DNA of 64,000 nucleotides from Megalopta genalis (lineage: Eukaryota > Arthropoda > Insecta > Hymenoptera > Halictidae), in the NCBI RefSeq assembly GCF_051020955.1, contig NC_135013.1, forward strand, positions 32,506,802 to 32,570,801. Reading direction: 5' to 3'. This document shows positions 22,321 through 32,115 of the stretch, one piece after another. A program made the position numbers and the translations under genes. Every line of letters starts with the position of its first letter. Positions within the stretch are counted from its first letter, which is position 1. The notes under the pieces were generated by a model. That model was given only the letters and a program-made list of their open reading frames with translations. It ran no database searches and had not been told where the DNA came from.

Positions 22321-22996
22321 TTAACCTTTTAGGCACGACGCGCCACTATAGTGGCTTTCGCGGATGTCATCTTTCAGAACGACGCGCCACTATAGTGGCT
22401 TTCGCGAATGTCATCTCTCTGGACGGCGCGCCACTATAGAGGCTTGCTCTAATAGCTCACTCGCTCATCGTTTGAACCAAATAATCGTCTTCATATGCAT
22501 TGTTTCACGCTTCTTTTGTCTTCGCATCGATTTACAACAGTTTATAGGGTGTCCCAAAAATGTCTCGTAATCCGGAAATGGCGGGTTCCTCGGATCATTT
22601 GAAGCAACTTCTTCCTTTACAAAAATGTTCTCCGAGGCACCGTTAACGAGTTATCAACGAAAAACAGCGACCAATAAGAATCGAGTACGGCTGACGCGAG
22701 GCGGCCCAGCCAACCGGCGCGCGAAGCCCAGTTCCGCTCATTGGCTCGATCGCCTCGCGCCAGCCGAGCTCGCCTCTCATTGGTCACTGTTTTTCGTTGA
22801 TAACTCGTTAACGGTGCCTCGGAGAAAATTGTTGTAAAGGAAAAAGTTGCTTCAAATGGCCCGAGGAACCCGCCACTTTTGGATTGCGAGAAATTTTTGG
22901 GACACCCTGTATATACAGACTCTGTACAGTACACATAAGACTCTGCCGTCCAGAGAAATAGCCTCGCGCAGAATTCAGCCGTATCTAAAAGGTTAA
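22321..22996. mobile_element. TTAA element C with nested MITE-B
   Basis: TTAA at 22321-22324 and 22993-22996 bracket the inverted ends CCTTTTAGGCACGACGC and (reverse complement) CCTTTTAGATACGGCTG. These match over the first 8 bp and at further scattered positions. Inside the left end are three about-50-bp repeats, each with the palindrome CCACTATAGTGG (third copy CCACTATAGAGG) in CGACGCGCCACTATAGTGGC. A MITE-B occupies 22543-22911, so the element without it is about 300 bp. TTAA ends point to a piggyBac-like origin. Confidence 0.6.
22543..22911. mobile_element. MITE-B copy 3
   Basis: Full-length, from TATAGGGTGTCCCAAAAATG to TTTTTGGGACACCCTGTA. Paired frames on the two strands (22617-22934 minus, 22625-22837 plus) read the same palindrome. 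Confidence 0.9.
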
Positions 22997-23477
22997 AGCT
23001 GGAAGCATCTGCTTTTAGACAGGGTAGTTCAGATTTAAAGAAAAAAAAAGAAGAAAACCCGTTTCGAAAAATCGAATAATCCTAACGGCTGCAACAGAGG
23101 CGAAACGTATCGATTTCGAATGAAAAATTCAAGCGAGCGGCGAGTCCGCGCAAACAAATCCGCGAGAGCTTTCAAAATCACTGATTAAATTAAATCGACG
23201 CAATTCCGTTCGCTCGCCTGTGCATCATCGATATTTACTCCGGTAATATTCTCTTTTCGTTTCACAATTGCCGGTGTTATCCGTTCATAATGGTTCGTCC
23301 GCTCGCGCGAGCACCCCGCCTGTTAATTTTTACAGAAAATTCCGAACGGATTTGACAGCTCGACGGTACTCGCAGAGTTGAAAAGAGAGCTCGAGTACTG
23401 AGGGGGAACGGGTTAACGACCGGTTGTTGAAAGCCACCGAGCGCAAAAATTTCAAGGGAACGTTGTTTCGTTTGCAG
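22997..23477 (+). other. Probable intron or upstream sequence of the exon
   Basis: Unique DNA ending in a usable splice acceptor: the tract TTGTTTCGTTTGCAG at 23463-23477 precedes the coding exon. No separate gene is seen. Confidence 0.4.
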
Positions 23478-23723
23478 GATGTTGGGCGGCGTGGGAGGTC
23501 GGCACATGTCTACGCGCCGGCGGGGCAGTAGCTCGCTGGTGCGTGGAGGTGTGGGCACCGCAGGGTACAGTGGACCAGGTGCTTCCGGGAATGCCAACAA
23601 CGATGCCGCTGCCTTACCACCGGACGCGCAGAGATACGCCGCCAGGAGGCGAAGGGCGGTTACCACCAGCGACCACAAGAGCTGCGCCCTCGTGCAGACT
23701 CGCGTCAAGCTTGGAGATATCAT
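23478..23723 (+). CDS. Candidate coding exon of an unrecognised protein
   Basis: This is the only non-repetitive frame here with matching splice signals. A pyrimidine-rich tract ending TTTGCAG lies immediately upstream. The frame then reads about 81 codons from an ATG at 23479 and meets the strong donor GTGAGT at 23724, which interrupts the last Met codon after AT, giving a phase-2 intron. The in-frame TGA just inside the donor explains why the frame stops there. The protein begins MLGGVGGRHMSTRRRGSSSL, is Arg/Ser/Gly-rich and low complexity at first, has a basic AARRRRAV cluster, and ends in the less biased segment HKSCALVQTRVKLGDIM. I see no signal peptide, membrane segment or catalytic motif. 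The ATG one base after the acceptor could be the true start behind a spliced leader, or the exon could be internal, since the frame stays open back to a TGA at 23428. I do not recognise the family, and no other exon of it is visible. It may still be a chance frame. Confidence 0.5.
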
Positions 23724-23729
23724 GTGAGT
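23724..23729 (+). promoter_or_regulatory. 5' splice site (GTGAGT)
   Basis: Matches the metazoan donor consensus exactly after exon sequence ATCAT. It sets the exon end and the phase. Confidence 0.5.
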
Positions 23730-24338
23730 CCACTGCGATCGGTACCGAACTCGATACAAGTCCGCGAATTTTGGTAAAAATCGAGTACTATTATGGAATA
23801 CTATGGAGTACTGCTTCGATTTTTATTCTTGGAAATGTCCTCGCTGAAAGATCGAAGCGCCCTCTTTCTTCGGATAGTAGTCGACGAATTATTATGCGAG
23901 GTCTAGAAACGATTCCTTTCGCTTTAAATGCGAGTTGTCGCAGAAACAACGGCTGATATGCGTAGGAAATTTTTAAATCTGTTTAACGACGGTGGCGGCG
24001 CTTGTGGCTGAAGCTCGAAACCGAGTTAGGAGTGCGTACAGCGCCGATTAGTGGAGCGGCGAAACGCTCAAACTGTTCGCCTTTATCGACAGTTTCGATT
24101 GTTCTGTCTTGTCGCCGGTTTGGTCGGTAAGAATAAGGGAAAGAGTTTCTTTCACTGTGTTTTCACGATCTCTAAATGCGACTTTATAGAGTAATAGTTT
24201 TGATATATTTGATACTTACCATCGGTCGCTTGAGCAGGATTTTTTGATTTATCGCAAAGATTTCCTGTGGTTTCGTGTCGCTGAGAATGTAATCCAATAG
24301 CTGACGTTTATTTAGGTAGAGAAAATGAGAATATCACT
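23730..24338 (+). other. Probable intron sequence
   Basis: Unique and moderately AT-rich, with no further coding block recognised. The frame 23543-23956 is in a different phase and overlaps the exon. Confidence 0.4.
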
Positions 24339-24603
24339 GATTTTGAACGATGCTGGTATTTAAGGACGTATAATTTTATATGGGTTTTTAGTTCATTCGT
24401 ATACCTCGTTTCTGCTCCTATATTATATTATATATATTATAATATATTATATTATATTATTATATATATTATATACATAATATATATTATAATAATACAT
24501 ATATATATATATAATATAATATAGGAGCAGAAACGGGGTATACGAATGAACTAGAAACCCATATAAAATTATACGTCCTTAAATACCAGCATCGCTCGAA
24601 ATC
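24339..24603. repeat. Long inverted repeat (92-bp arms, AT loop)
   Basis: Left arm 24339-24430 and right arm 24512-24603 are reverse complements with about four mismatches. The arms contain GCTGGTATTTAAGGACGTAT and CATTCGTATACCTCGTTTCT. The roughly 80-bp loop is almost pure AT. It may be a foldback transposon or a hairpin-RNA source. It lies about 600 bp downstream of the exon, so it would be intronic if that exon is real. Confidence 0.9.
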
Positions 24604-25232
24604 AAAAAATCAAAAAATAAATTATAATATAATATATATATTATATTATATATTATATATCTTGTACTTCATTCGTGCTCCCGTATCTCGTTCGTGGTAA
24701 AAACGTTCCGGTAACATATAATAGCGCCATCTGCGACAGCGTGGGAAACTCTTGCGTCCTTTTAGTACCAAATTTCCTCGCTAGATGGCGTGCGACGGTA
24801 TCCGAGAGGGCGCTCTAGTCCGATTTGAATCTAGCGTCGTCGAAGTCGAGTGCCAGGAAGCACGCAGCTCGCAGCAATTTTGTTTATTAATTACGTTTAA
24901 AAGTGATGTGGAAACGTGAAAGTGTCGCCGAGGTATGCGCTACGAGCCAGGTCGCAAGAGCATGAAATGTCTGAGCACAGGATGTCGCGACTTAAAGGTA
25001 ATTGAAATTTGCAATGAACCTTCGAGCGTCCGTCTACTTTGACATGTCGAAGTCGACGATCCTCGTTCGTCTACAGTTTTAAGAGAAACGTGTGCGAGTA
25101 AAGCCACGTATTTTTAATCGAACCATTTGTTCCCATTTTTTCAATTGAGAGCAACTTTTTGGTTCGCCTTCTTCAAATCTCATCGAAGACTATAAAAACG
25201 TCGACGTGTATCGGTTCGACGAACCATTGAAC
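24604..25232. other. AT patch then unique sequence
   Basis: 24620-24662 is a TA-rich run. The rest is unique. A possible donor GTATGC at 24934 and another, GTAATT, at 24999 follow purine-ended sequence, but no coding frame joins them. Confidence 0.4.
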
Positions 25233-25910
25233 AAAACAGCACACAATGTTCAAACAGTTGTATTTATCACCGAAGTATCAGCTCGTAAATAAATGTCGAT
25301 AAACAACGAATAATTCGTTAGCTATAATGCCGCGAAAAATCATTTGCTGCGTAAGATAAAATGGCGCGAATTCCGGCGGCAAGTGGCGGCGCCGGTGGCG
25401 AAATTGCGAAGCCGTGTTAACGTCGACCGCGTTAACATCAACTAAATAAATCGTACAAAAATCCTGCAAATAGTTTCCTCGTATCGATTGCAATTTCTAT
25501 TTTTCGATTCTATTCCTATTTCCACCATTTCGCGAGACAACGATCGCGTACGGTAACTAAATAAATTCTACAAAAATCCTGCAACAGCGCACAATGTTCA
25601 AACAGTTGTATTTATCATCGAAGTATCAGCTCGTAAATAAATGTCGATAAACAACGAACATTTCGTCAACTACAACGCCGCGAAAAATCATTTGCTGCTT
25701 AACATAAAATGGCGCGAATTCTGGCGGCAAGTGGCGGCGCCGGTGGCGAAATCGCGAAGCCGAGTTAACGTCGACCGCGTTAACATCAACTAAATAAATA
25801 CTACAAAAATCCTGCAAATAGTTTCCTCGTATCGATTGCAATTTCTATATTTCGATTCTATTCCTATTTCCACCGTTTCGCGAGACAACGATCGCGAACG
25901 GTAAAAACTT
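25233..25910 (+). repeat. 348-bp tandem duplication
   Basis: Two adjacent copies (about 25233-25580 and 25581-25910) share ACAATGTTCAAACAGTTGTA, AAATGGCGCGAATTC.GGCGG and GTCGACCGCGTTAACATCAA. Each carries a 71-codon minus-strand frame (25278-25493 and 25626-25841). Nearly all differences between the two frames change amino acids, and non-frame parts are about as similar, so the frames look non-coding. Confidence 0.9.
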
Positions 25911-26500
25911 TCATCGATCCGCGATTGAAACAACTAATACCGTCCGGTTGACGGAAGATGGCAGCAGCCGGAGGTTGCGGCTGACCATGGCCGGGTATAC
26001 ACTACTGCGGCTGAATTAAAGTCTAATGTATCGGAGGTGTGTGGACTTTCGGCGCGGACTCCACGGCTCCCTTTTAGACTATCGATCGCCGTTCGATTGT
26101 TCGGCCGTTTCCCTTTATATTTAGCCTGGACCGTGGCAGCCGGTCGCGCTTATTAATTCATTTAAGGAATCCTGTGCGCTCGATGCCCGCGTCCGACTGT
26201 TTCCTGGCTGGTGGAGAATCGGTGTCGACAGGCGTTATTTTTCGCGGACGTTTCCATCGTCGCCGATGGAATTTCCATCGCCGGCTCGCGTCGCCGGTGT
26301 GCCGCAACAGCGATCGGCGTCGTCCGGTAGATTTTCCGGAAATAGACGGGTCAGTGATCGCCTGCCCGCGATCAGTACTCGCGAGCCCGCGCGCAGCCTG
26401 GCGTCCTCTTTCCACCGAACAGAAGCAACGTGCATACGCGCGGCTCGCGGTCCCGTGGAATTTCATCGGGTACGACACCTGTCGCAGGTGACCGTACCAG
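25911..26500. other. Non-coding unique sequence
   Basis: Several overlapping frames on both strands between 26158 and 26511, none supported. The E-box palindrome CACCTGTCGCAGGTG lies at about 26477-26491. Confidence 0.45.
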
Positions 26501-26506
26501 CCCCTC

Positions 26507-26515
26507 TATAAATAG
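26507..26515 (+). promoter_or_regulatory. TATA-box candidate
   Basis: CTATAAATAGC in a GC-rich context, 15 bp downstream of the CACCTG/CAGGTG pair. It fits a core promoter pointing right, but the next sequence holds no recognisable transcript start or coding exon. Confidence 0.25.
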
Positions 26516-26632
26516 CACCCCGCGAAAAGCCATCGACGTGTACGCGGAATCCAAGTCTGCGCTATCGCCGGCCAAATCGCCAGGGTTCTCGACCTCCGTC
26601 CAAGATCCTCTTTCCCTCGGGCCTCCGTCGCC

Positions 26633-26970
26633 CCCCCCCTCTCTCTCTCACTCTCTATTCGTCTCTCACGCCCTCTTTCTCTCACGCTCTCTTTCTCTCT
26701 TGCTCTCTCTTTTTCTCACGCTCTCTTTCTCTCTTGCTCTCTCTCTCTCTTTCTCTCTTGCTCTCTCTCTCTTTTTCTCACGCTCTCTTTCTCTCTTTCT
26801 CTCACGCTCTCTTTCTCTCTTGCTCTCTCTCTCTCTCTCACTTTCTCTCTTGCTCTCTCTCTCTCTTTCTCTTACGCTCTCTTTCTCTCTTGCTCTCTCT
26901 CTCTTTCTCTCACGCTCTCTTTCTCTCTTACTCTCTCTCTCTCTTTCTCTTACGCTCTCTCTCTCCATCT
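26633..26970. repeat. CT-rich tract
   Basis: Pyrimidine tract on the plus strand of CTCTCTTTCTCTCTTGCTCT and TCTCACGCTCTC modules. All three Ser/Leu-rich plus frames and the Arg/Glu-rich minus frame over it are artefacts. Confidence 0.95.
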
Positions 26971-27575
26971 CTCTCCACCGCACCCCGTTTCGCCAGCGCG
27001 TCGCGTCCTATCCTCGTTACCGAACGAATCAATGCGCTCTCCCCGCACATTCCTCGATTATCTCCGCGAGAATCAGACACACACACGCGAACTCGAGCGA
27101 GCGAGCGCGCGCGCGCGCGCGTTTCTCGCATTCCTGACGTACCGAACCGGTACGGCGTCGCCGACTCTGGACACCTAGATTCCGATCCCTCGATTCAGTT
27201 TAACGCGGTATCGCGGCGACCCTCCTCGTCTCCTCTTCCCTAAAAAAAGGAAAGAAAGAAAAGAAAACGTTCGACGGTCGGTTAGAAATTCGGCGAACAG
27301 CGCGCCGGCTCAGGGGGAGGGAAAAAAATTGCTTCGACGAAGGTGGAAGCTCGGATCTCCTCGACGGCGGCGCGCGGCTCAGAGTCTGCGGGAAACCGTA
27401 AGATCGAAAGTAGAGCTCGGGGAAGACCCCGGTGGCGGAGACACGTTGTCGAACGCGACCGCGAAAGTAGGTCGCGATCGAATTCTCGCGGCTCGGTCGT
27501 CGGCTGTTCGACGGGGAAATTCGACTCGGTGGTAGGCGGGGAGTGCTTTGCACCCTCCGGCTTGCTTTCCGGTTG

Positions 27576-27614
<39 letters not shown>

Positions 27615-28733
27615 CCTCCTCCTTCTTCCCTCTGCTCCCTTCTTCTGTTCCCCGCCGCCACCCTCTGTTTTCCTCTGTTGGCGGCCCCTGTCTTGCTGCC
27701 TGTCGCGCAGAGAGTCAAGCCCGAAAGCCCGTTTGCCTGCCAAACCGCGCCGCGGCCGGATTCGGGGACAGCCGCGCGACGCGGGATTTCGGCCCTCGTG
27801 CCGATATTTCGCCGAGTAACGTCTCCCCTGTCGCTTCCACCTCGCCTCCTCTTGTCCTCGCTCGCGAGGACAAGGCGGCCCTGCGAGTGCCCGTGACTCT
27901 TCGTATCGGGATTCTGAATCGAATCGAATCGTATCGAATCGAAGTTGAATCGAATCGAGCCGAGCCGGAGTCAGAGTCGCGGAGTCGAGTCGCCTACGGT
28001 CGTGTGTTTCAGGCTGGTTGCCGGCTGCCGCCGTGAATCAATACCCGCATTGCGCGTGCCACCCTTCCTTCTCTCTCCGCCGCGGTCTCGCCGGCTCTCT
28101 CACGCTCTCTCGCAGGCTACCTCGGACCTCCTCGTTCCTCCCACGGCCCTATCCGCTCTGTTCGCTCCGTTCGGTCTCTCCGTCTTTCCCTCCTCCCCTC
28201 CCCGTTCGCTCTTCTCGCTCCGTCTCGCTCCGTCTCCCTCCGTTTGCACCCACTTTTCCACCCTCTGCCACGTGTTTTCCTCCTCCTCCCTCTCGTTCGA
28301 GCCCGAGCCGAGCCTTTCGCTCTTCAACCCTCTGTCGTCGTAGCCGTCGTCATCGTCGCCGTTTTCTTTCCTCCTTTCGTTCCCCTCTTGCTCCTCTCTC
28401 ACCCTCGCCGATGCCCCGGGATCCTCTTCGTCGTCGTCCTCCTCCTCTTCCTTCTTCCCCCTCGGCTGCTCCCGACCACCTGGTTAGCTTCGAGGAAGCC
28501 TTCGGCTCCGTTCGAAACACGCCACCGTTCCTCTTCGTTCTGCCAGGAGGTACGCTGGCTTTTCCTCGTGCTGTCGCCGCAGGGGGTGGCAAAGGGGTAG
28601 CCAGCCAAGGAGCGAGAACCGGAGACAGACCCGAGAAGAGAAAGTGACGAGCATGGGACGCGCGGAGCCGGGAACCGCTTCCTGCGGGGGGAGGGCGGTT
28701 GCCAACCGAACGGGGTTGCATACAACTTCGTCT
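26971..28733. other. CpG- and pyrimidine-rich block
   Basis: About 1.7 kb with dense CpG, a CT microsatellite at 27581-27609, an alternating GC run at 27106-27121 and a 10-bp-stem hairpin at 27850-27873. A dozen frames are open in several phases and both strands, which is a composition effect. It could be a promoter/5' UTR region, but no ATG, splice site or domain can be supported. Confidence 0.45.
27850..27873. other. Perfect short hairpin
   Basis: CTTGTCCTCG and CGAGGACAAG separated by CTCG: a 10-bp stem with a four-base loop. Confidence 0.5.
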
Positions 28734-28764
28734 CTCTCTCTCGCGCGCGCGGGCTTGCTTGCTT

Positions 28765-28819
<55 letters not shown>

Positions 28820-28830
28820 TTCTGTTTCAC
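28734..28830. repeat. CT microsatellite
   Basis: (CT)n following CGCGCGCGCGGGCTTGCTTG. It is the source of the Ser/Leu and Arg/Glu frames around it. Confidence 0.95.
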
Positions 28831-29363
28831 TCTCTGTCTCGAACCCTCCCTCGCCCCTCTCCGGAGAAACAGGTCCCAGCAACGAGGTGCACGCGGTGCA
28901 CCCTAGTCCCGGGACGCGGTAATTTGTTGCTGAAAGTCAATTTTTCAACTTTTATATGAAAAGGAATTTTTTGATGGGCCCTTTCAAGAGCCAGGCATTT
29001 TTGTTTTTCTGTGTAGAATATCAAATGCATGGTGCGTTACACGTTTTTGTGTATGTATGTTAGTAGCTGTGTTTTGGTTATTTGTGCATTTTGTAAGAAT
29101 TTTTTATGTGTGTTAGGAGAAACTGGTAGGTCTCACTAATTTCAGCTGTGAAAGGTTTTGTTCAAAATTGCGAGAGAATGATAGACTAGATTGAATTCAG
29201 GGCAAATTTTTGTAACAAATAATTAAATTTCGATTTTTTTAAATATTAATATATGTTTTTGATTGTGTAACGTTGTAGCTGAGGCCGAGACCAATTCAAT
29301 GATCTATTATAATTATGAACTTTAACTTTGTAATAGCGCTGAGATAATTTCCGTTTTCCGAAC
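28831..29363. other. Non-coding, AT-leaning unique sequence
   Basis: GC content drops abruptly after about 28930. No gene recognised. Confidence 0.5.
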
Positions 29364-29520
29364 TACAGTAAATTCTCTACATAATTGACGCGAAGACTGT
29401 ACACAAAAATGGACAATTTGGGGAGAGCAGATACGATTATGCGAGCCTTGCACCGCGTTGTTAGAATTTAGAATTTAGAATTTAGAACTTAGAATTTAAA
29501 ACTTAGAACTTAAAACTTAA

Positions 29521-29557
<37 letters not shown>

Positions 29558-29758
29558 TTTAACATTTAGCATTTACCAATTAACATTTAACATTTAGCAT
29601 TTAGCATTTAGCATTTAGCATTTAACATTTAACATTTAGCATTTAGCATTTAGAATTTAGAATTTAGAATCTGGAATCTAGAATCTAGAATCTAGAATCT
29701 AGAATTCAGAATCTAGAATCTAGAATCTAGAATTCAGAATCTAGAATTTAGAATTTAA

Positions 29759-29798
<40 letters not shown>

Positions 29799-30170
29799 AG
29801 GACTTAGAACTTACAACTTAGAATTTAGAATTTAGAATTTAGAATTTAGAATTTAGAATCTAGAATTTAGAATTCAGAATTCAGAATTTAGAACTTAGAA
29901 CTTAGAACTTAGAATTTAGAATTTTGAATTTTGAATTTAGAATTTAGAACTTAGAATTTAGAATTTAGAATTTAGAATCTAGAATCTAGAACCTAGAATC
30001 TACAATTCAAAATTCAATTTTCTTATCATATAATTCATTACTTAATTATATAATAATTATTTAATTTCTAATTTACAATAATTATTAACTTACAACCTCG
30101 ACAGTCGGCAACTGTAAAAGCGAGTCATTTTCGTTCACAAACTGAAGAAAAATTAGGTAAAATTTACCGC
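29364..30170. mobile_element. MITE-A copy 4 split by a heptamer array
   Basis: The left half 29364-29452 (TACAGTAAATTCTCTACATA to GCGAGCCTTGCACC) and the right half about 30098-30170 (GGCAACTGTAAAAGCGAG, then GTTCACAAACTGAAGAAAAA and TTAGGTAAAATTTACCG) are the two arms of a MITE-A. The loop has grown by about 600 bp, mostly the tandem heptamer array annotated separately. Confidence 0.65.
29457..30015 (+). repeat. TTTAGAA heptamer array
   Basis: About 80 tandem 7-mers in homogeneous blocks: AGAATTT, AGAACTT, AGCATTT and AGAATCT. It is not the insect telomere repeat TTAGG. Confidence 0.95.
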
Positions 30171-30209
30171 ACTGTGCGGTGTGCATCTCGCGAATCGAAC
30201 TCCACGCGG

Positions 30210-30246
<37 letters not shown>

Positions 30247-30920
30247 GTTCTCCTCGTCTCCGAGGAATCTCGCAGTTCGCGCAGGGTTTGCAACCCCCGC
30301 GAAGAATCGTGGGACCATCCCGGGGTCGGTAAACCCGGCGAGGGCTGCGCCAGCGATCCTCAGCTTCGCGTAGATTCTTCTGGGAATGATATCTCCTAAT
30401 AAGACGCCAGCCGGTAACGAGTGTCCGGCTACCGGATTTTATTCCCGTGAAATAAAACGTCGCTCCGGCTAACGCTCCTTCCAGACGTTCTCCCTCTCTT
30501 CCACTCTCCCGTTCTACCCTCTATCTACTGTCTCTGTCGCCGGCTCCCATAAATCTGTATTAGAAACACGACATGGAAAGCCGCTTGGCCGGGACACCAG
30601 AGATGCAGCTCCGTTCGATCGAACCCGAGAAGCCGCGCTCTTTTTCCGGCCCTTGGCAGATCTCCTAGCTTCTAACTAAACTTTCGAATTTTATTAGGTT
30701 TCGTACAGCTATGAAAAATGATCTACAGCCCTGGTTCGGCTTATTCCGCGTTCCCCTCATTTTTCTGCGCCCGTGTCCGAATGAACCGCGAAATCCGAAC
30801 CGGCGGATCTTCTTGGTTCATCTTCCCGCGGTACAGTGGGCCCACAGTGGTCCCAATCGAACAACTGACCGGTTATTTGCTAACAAAAATATCAACTTTC
30901 TTGCGTTGACTTTTATTGTC
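30171..30920. other. Non-coding, with CT microsatellite
   Basis: (CT)n at 30212-30241. The rest is unique with no supported frame. Confidence 0.5.
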
Positions 30921-31790
30921 CTACGCCTATGACTGTCGAATCGAGTCATATGGCCTCTAAATTGCCTTCGATTGCTGTGAATTTCCCTGTGCTAGTCCTA
31001 CGCCCATGACCGTCGAATCGAGTCATGTGGCCTTTGAATTGCCTTCGAGTTGCTATGAATTTCCTCGTCTTAGTCCTACGCCCATGACCGTCGAATCGAG
31101 TCGAGTGGCCTCTGAATTGCCTTCGGGTGTTGCGAATTTCCCTGTGCTAAACCTACGCCTATGACTGTCGAATCGAGTCATGTGGCCTCCGAATTGCTTT
31201 CGAGTTGCTATGAATTTCCTTGTCTTAGTCCTACGCCTATGACCGTCGAATCGAGTCACGAGGCTTCCGAATTGCCTTCGGGTTGCTGTTAATTTCTCTG
31301 TGCTAGTCCTACGCCTATGACTGTCGAATCGAGTCATATGGTCTCTGAATTACCTTGGGGTTGCTATGAATTTCCTCGTCTTAGTCCTACGCCCATGACC
31401 GTCGAATCGAGTCGCGTGGCCTCCGAATTGCCTTCGGGTGTTGTGAATTTCCCTGTACTAGTTATACGCCTATGACTGTCGAATCGAGTCATATGGTCTC
31501 TGAATTACCTTGGGGTTGCTATGAATTTCCTTGTCTTAGTCCTACGCCTATGACCGTCGAATCGAGTGGTCTGGCCCCCGAATTGTCATCGAATCGTGTC
31601 ACGTAGCCTCCGAATTGCCATCGAATCGTGTCACGTGGCTCTCGAATTGCCTCCGAATTGCCTTCGAATCATATCATGTGGCCTCTGAATTTCCTTTAAT
31701 CGTGTCACGTGGCTTCCGAATTGCCTTCGAATTGTGTCACTTGGTCTCCGAATTGCCTTCAATTCTTGTCACTTTACTACAAACGTTCGT
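30921..31790 (+). repeat. Element H minisatellite array, plus orientation
   Basis: About eight units of 78 bp (marker CCTACGCCTATGACCGTCGA, then TCGAGTCATGTGGCC, GAATTGCCTTCGGG and GTGAATTTCCCTGTGC) are followed from about 31561 by about seven units of 22-32 bp built on GAATTGCCATCGAATCGTGT and CACGTGGCCTCC. The same two unit types in the same relative order form the reverse-oriented array at 33310-33998. Confidence 0.85.
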
Positions 31791-31822
31791 CTTCAGACGA
31801 CCGATAGAAACGACGAAATGTA

Positions 31823-32115
31823 TACAGGGTGTCCCACAATTACGTCAACACCTCGAAAAAGATGATCCCTGAAGCCATTCGAGGTAACCTTTTCCTCAGC
31901 GAAAAAATGCAATTCGCGTCTATGTTCGCGACTCATCAACAAAAAACCCGTAACCAATGAGAGACAAGCTCGCTCAGCACTAGACGCCCAAGCCAATCAG
32001 CGTAACTGCAGCATATCTCGCCTCTCATTGGTCACTATTCTTCGTTAATAACTCGCAAACAAAGCCGCGGACTGAATTTTCGCCGAGGAAGAAGTTACTT
32101 CGAACGACCGCCAGA
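31823..32115. mobile_element. MITE-B, diverged copy 4
   Basis: Starts TACAGGGTGTCCCACAATTA. It keeps the CCAATGAGAGACAAGCTCG, CCAATCAGCG and CTCTCATTGGTCACT landmarks and the reverse arm to AGAAGTTACTTCGAACGACC. The right terminus is lost. It is an older or separate subfamily with 31956. Confidence 0.7.

Noticed and set aside
23543..23956. Alternative 137-residue frame over the candidate exon
   Set aside because: It is in another phase, runs through the donor into the intron and lacks splice agreement.
26971..28733. Large multi-frame coding block
   Set aside because: Frames are open in nearly every phase because of CpG/pyrimidine composition. No domain, consistent start or splice pattern.
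29457..30015. Telomere-type repeat
   Set aside because: The unit is a 7-mer TTTAGAA, not the insect TTAGG, and it sits inside a MITE.
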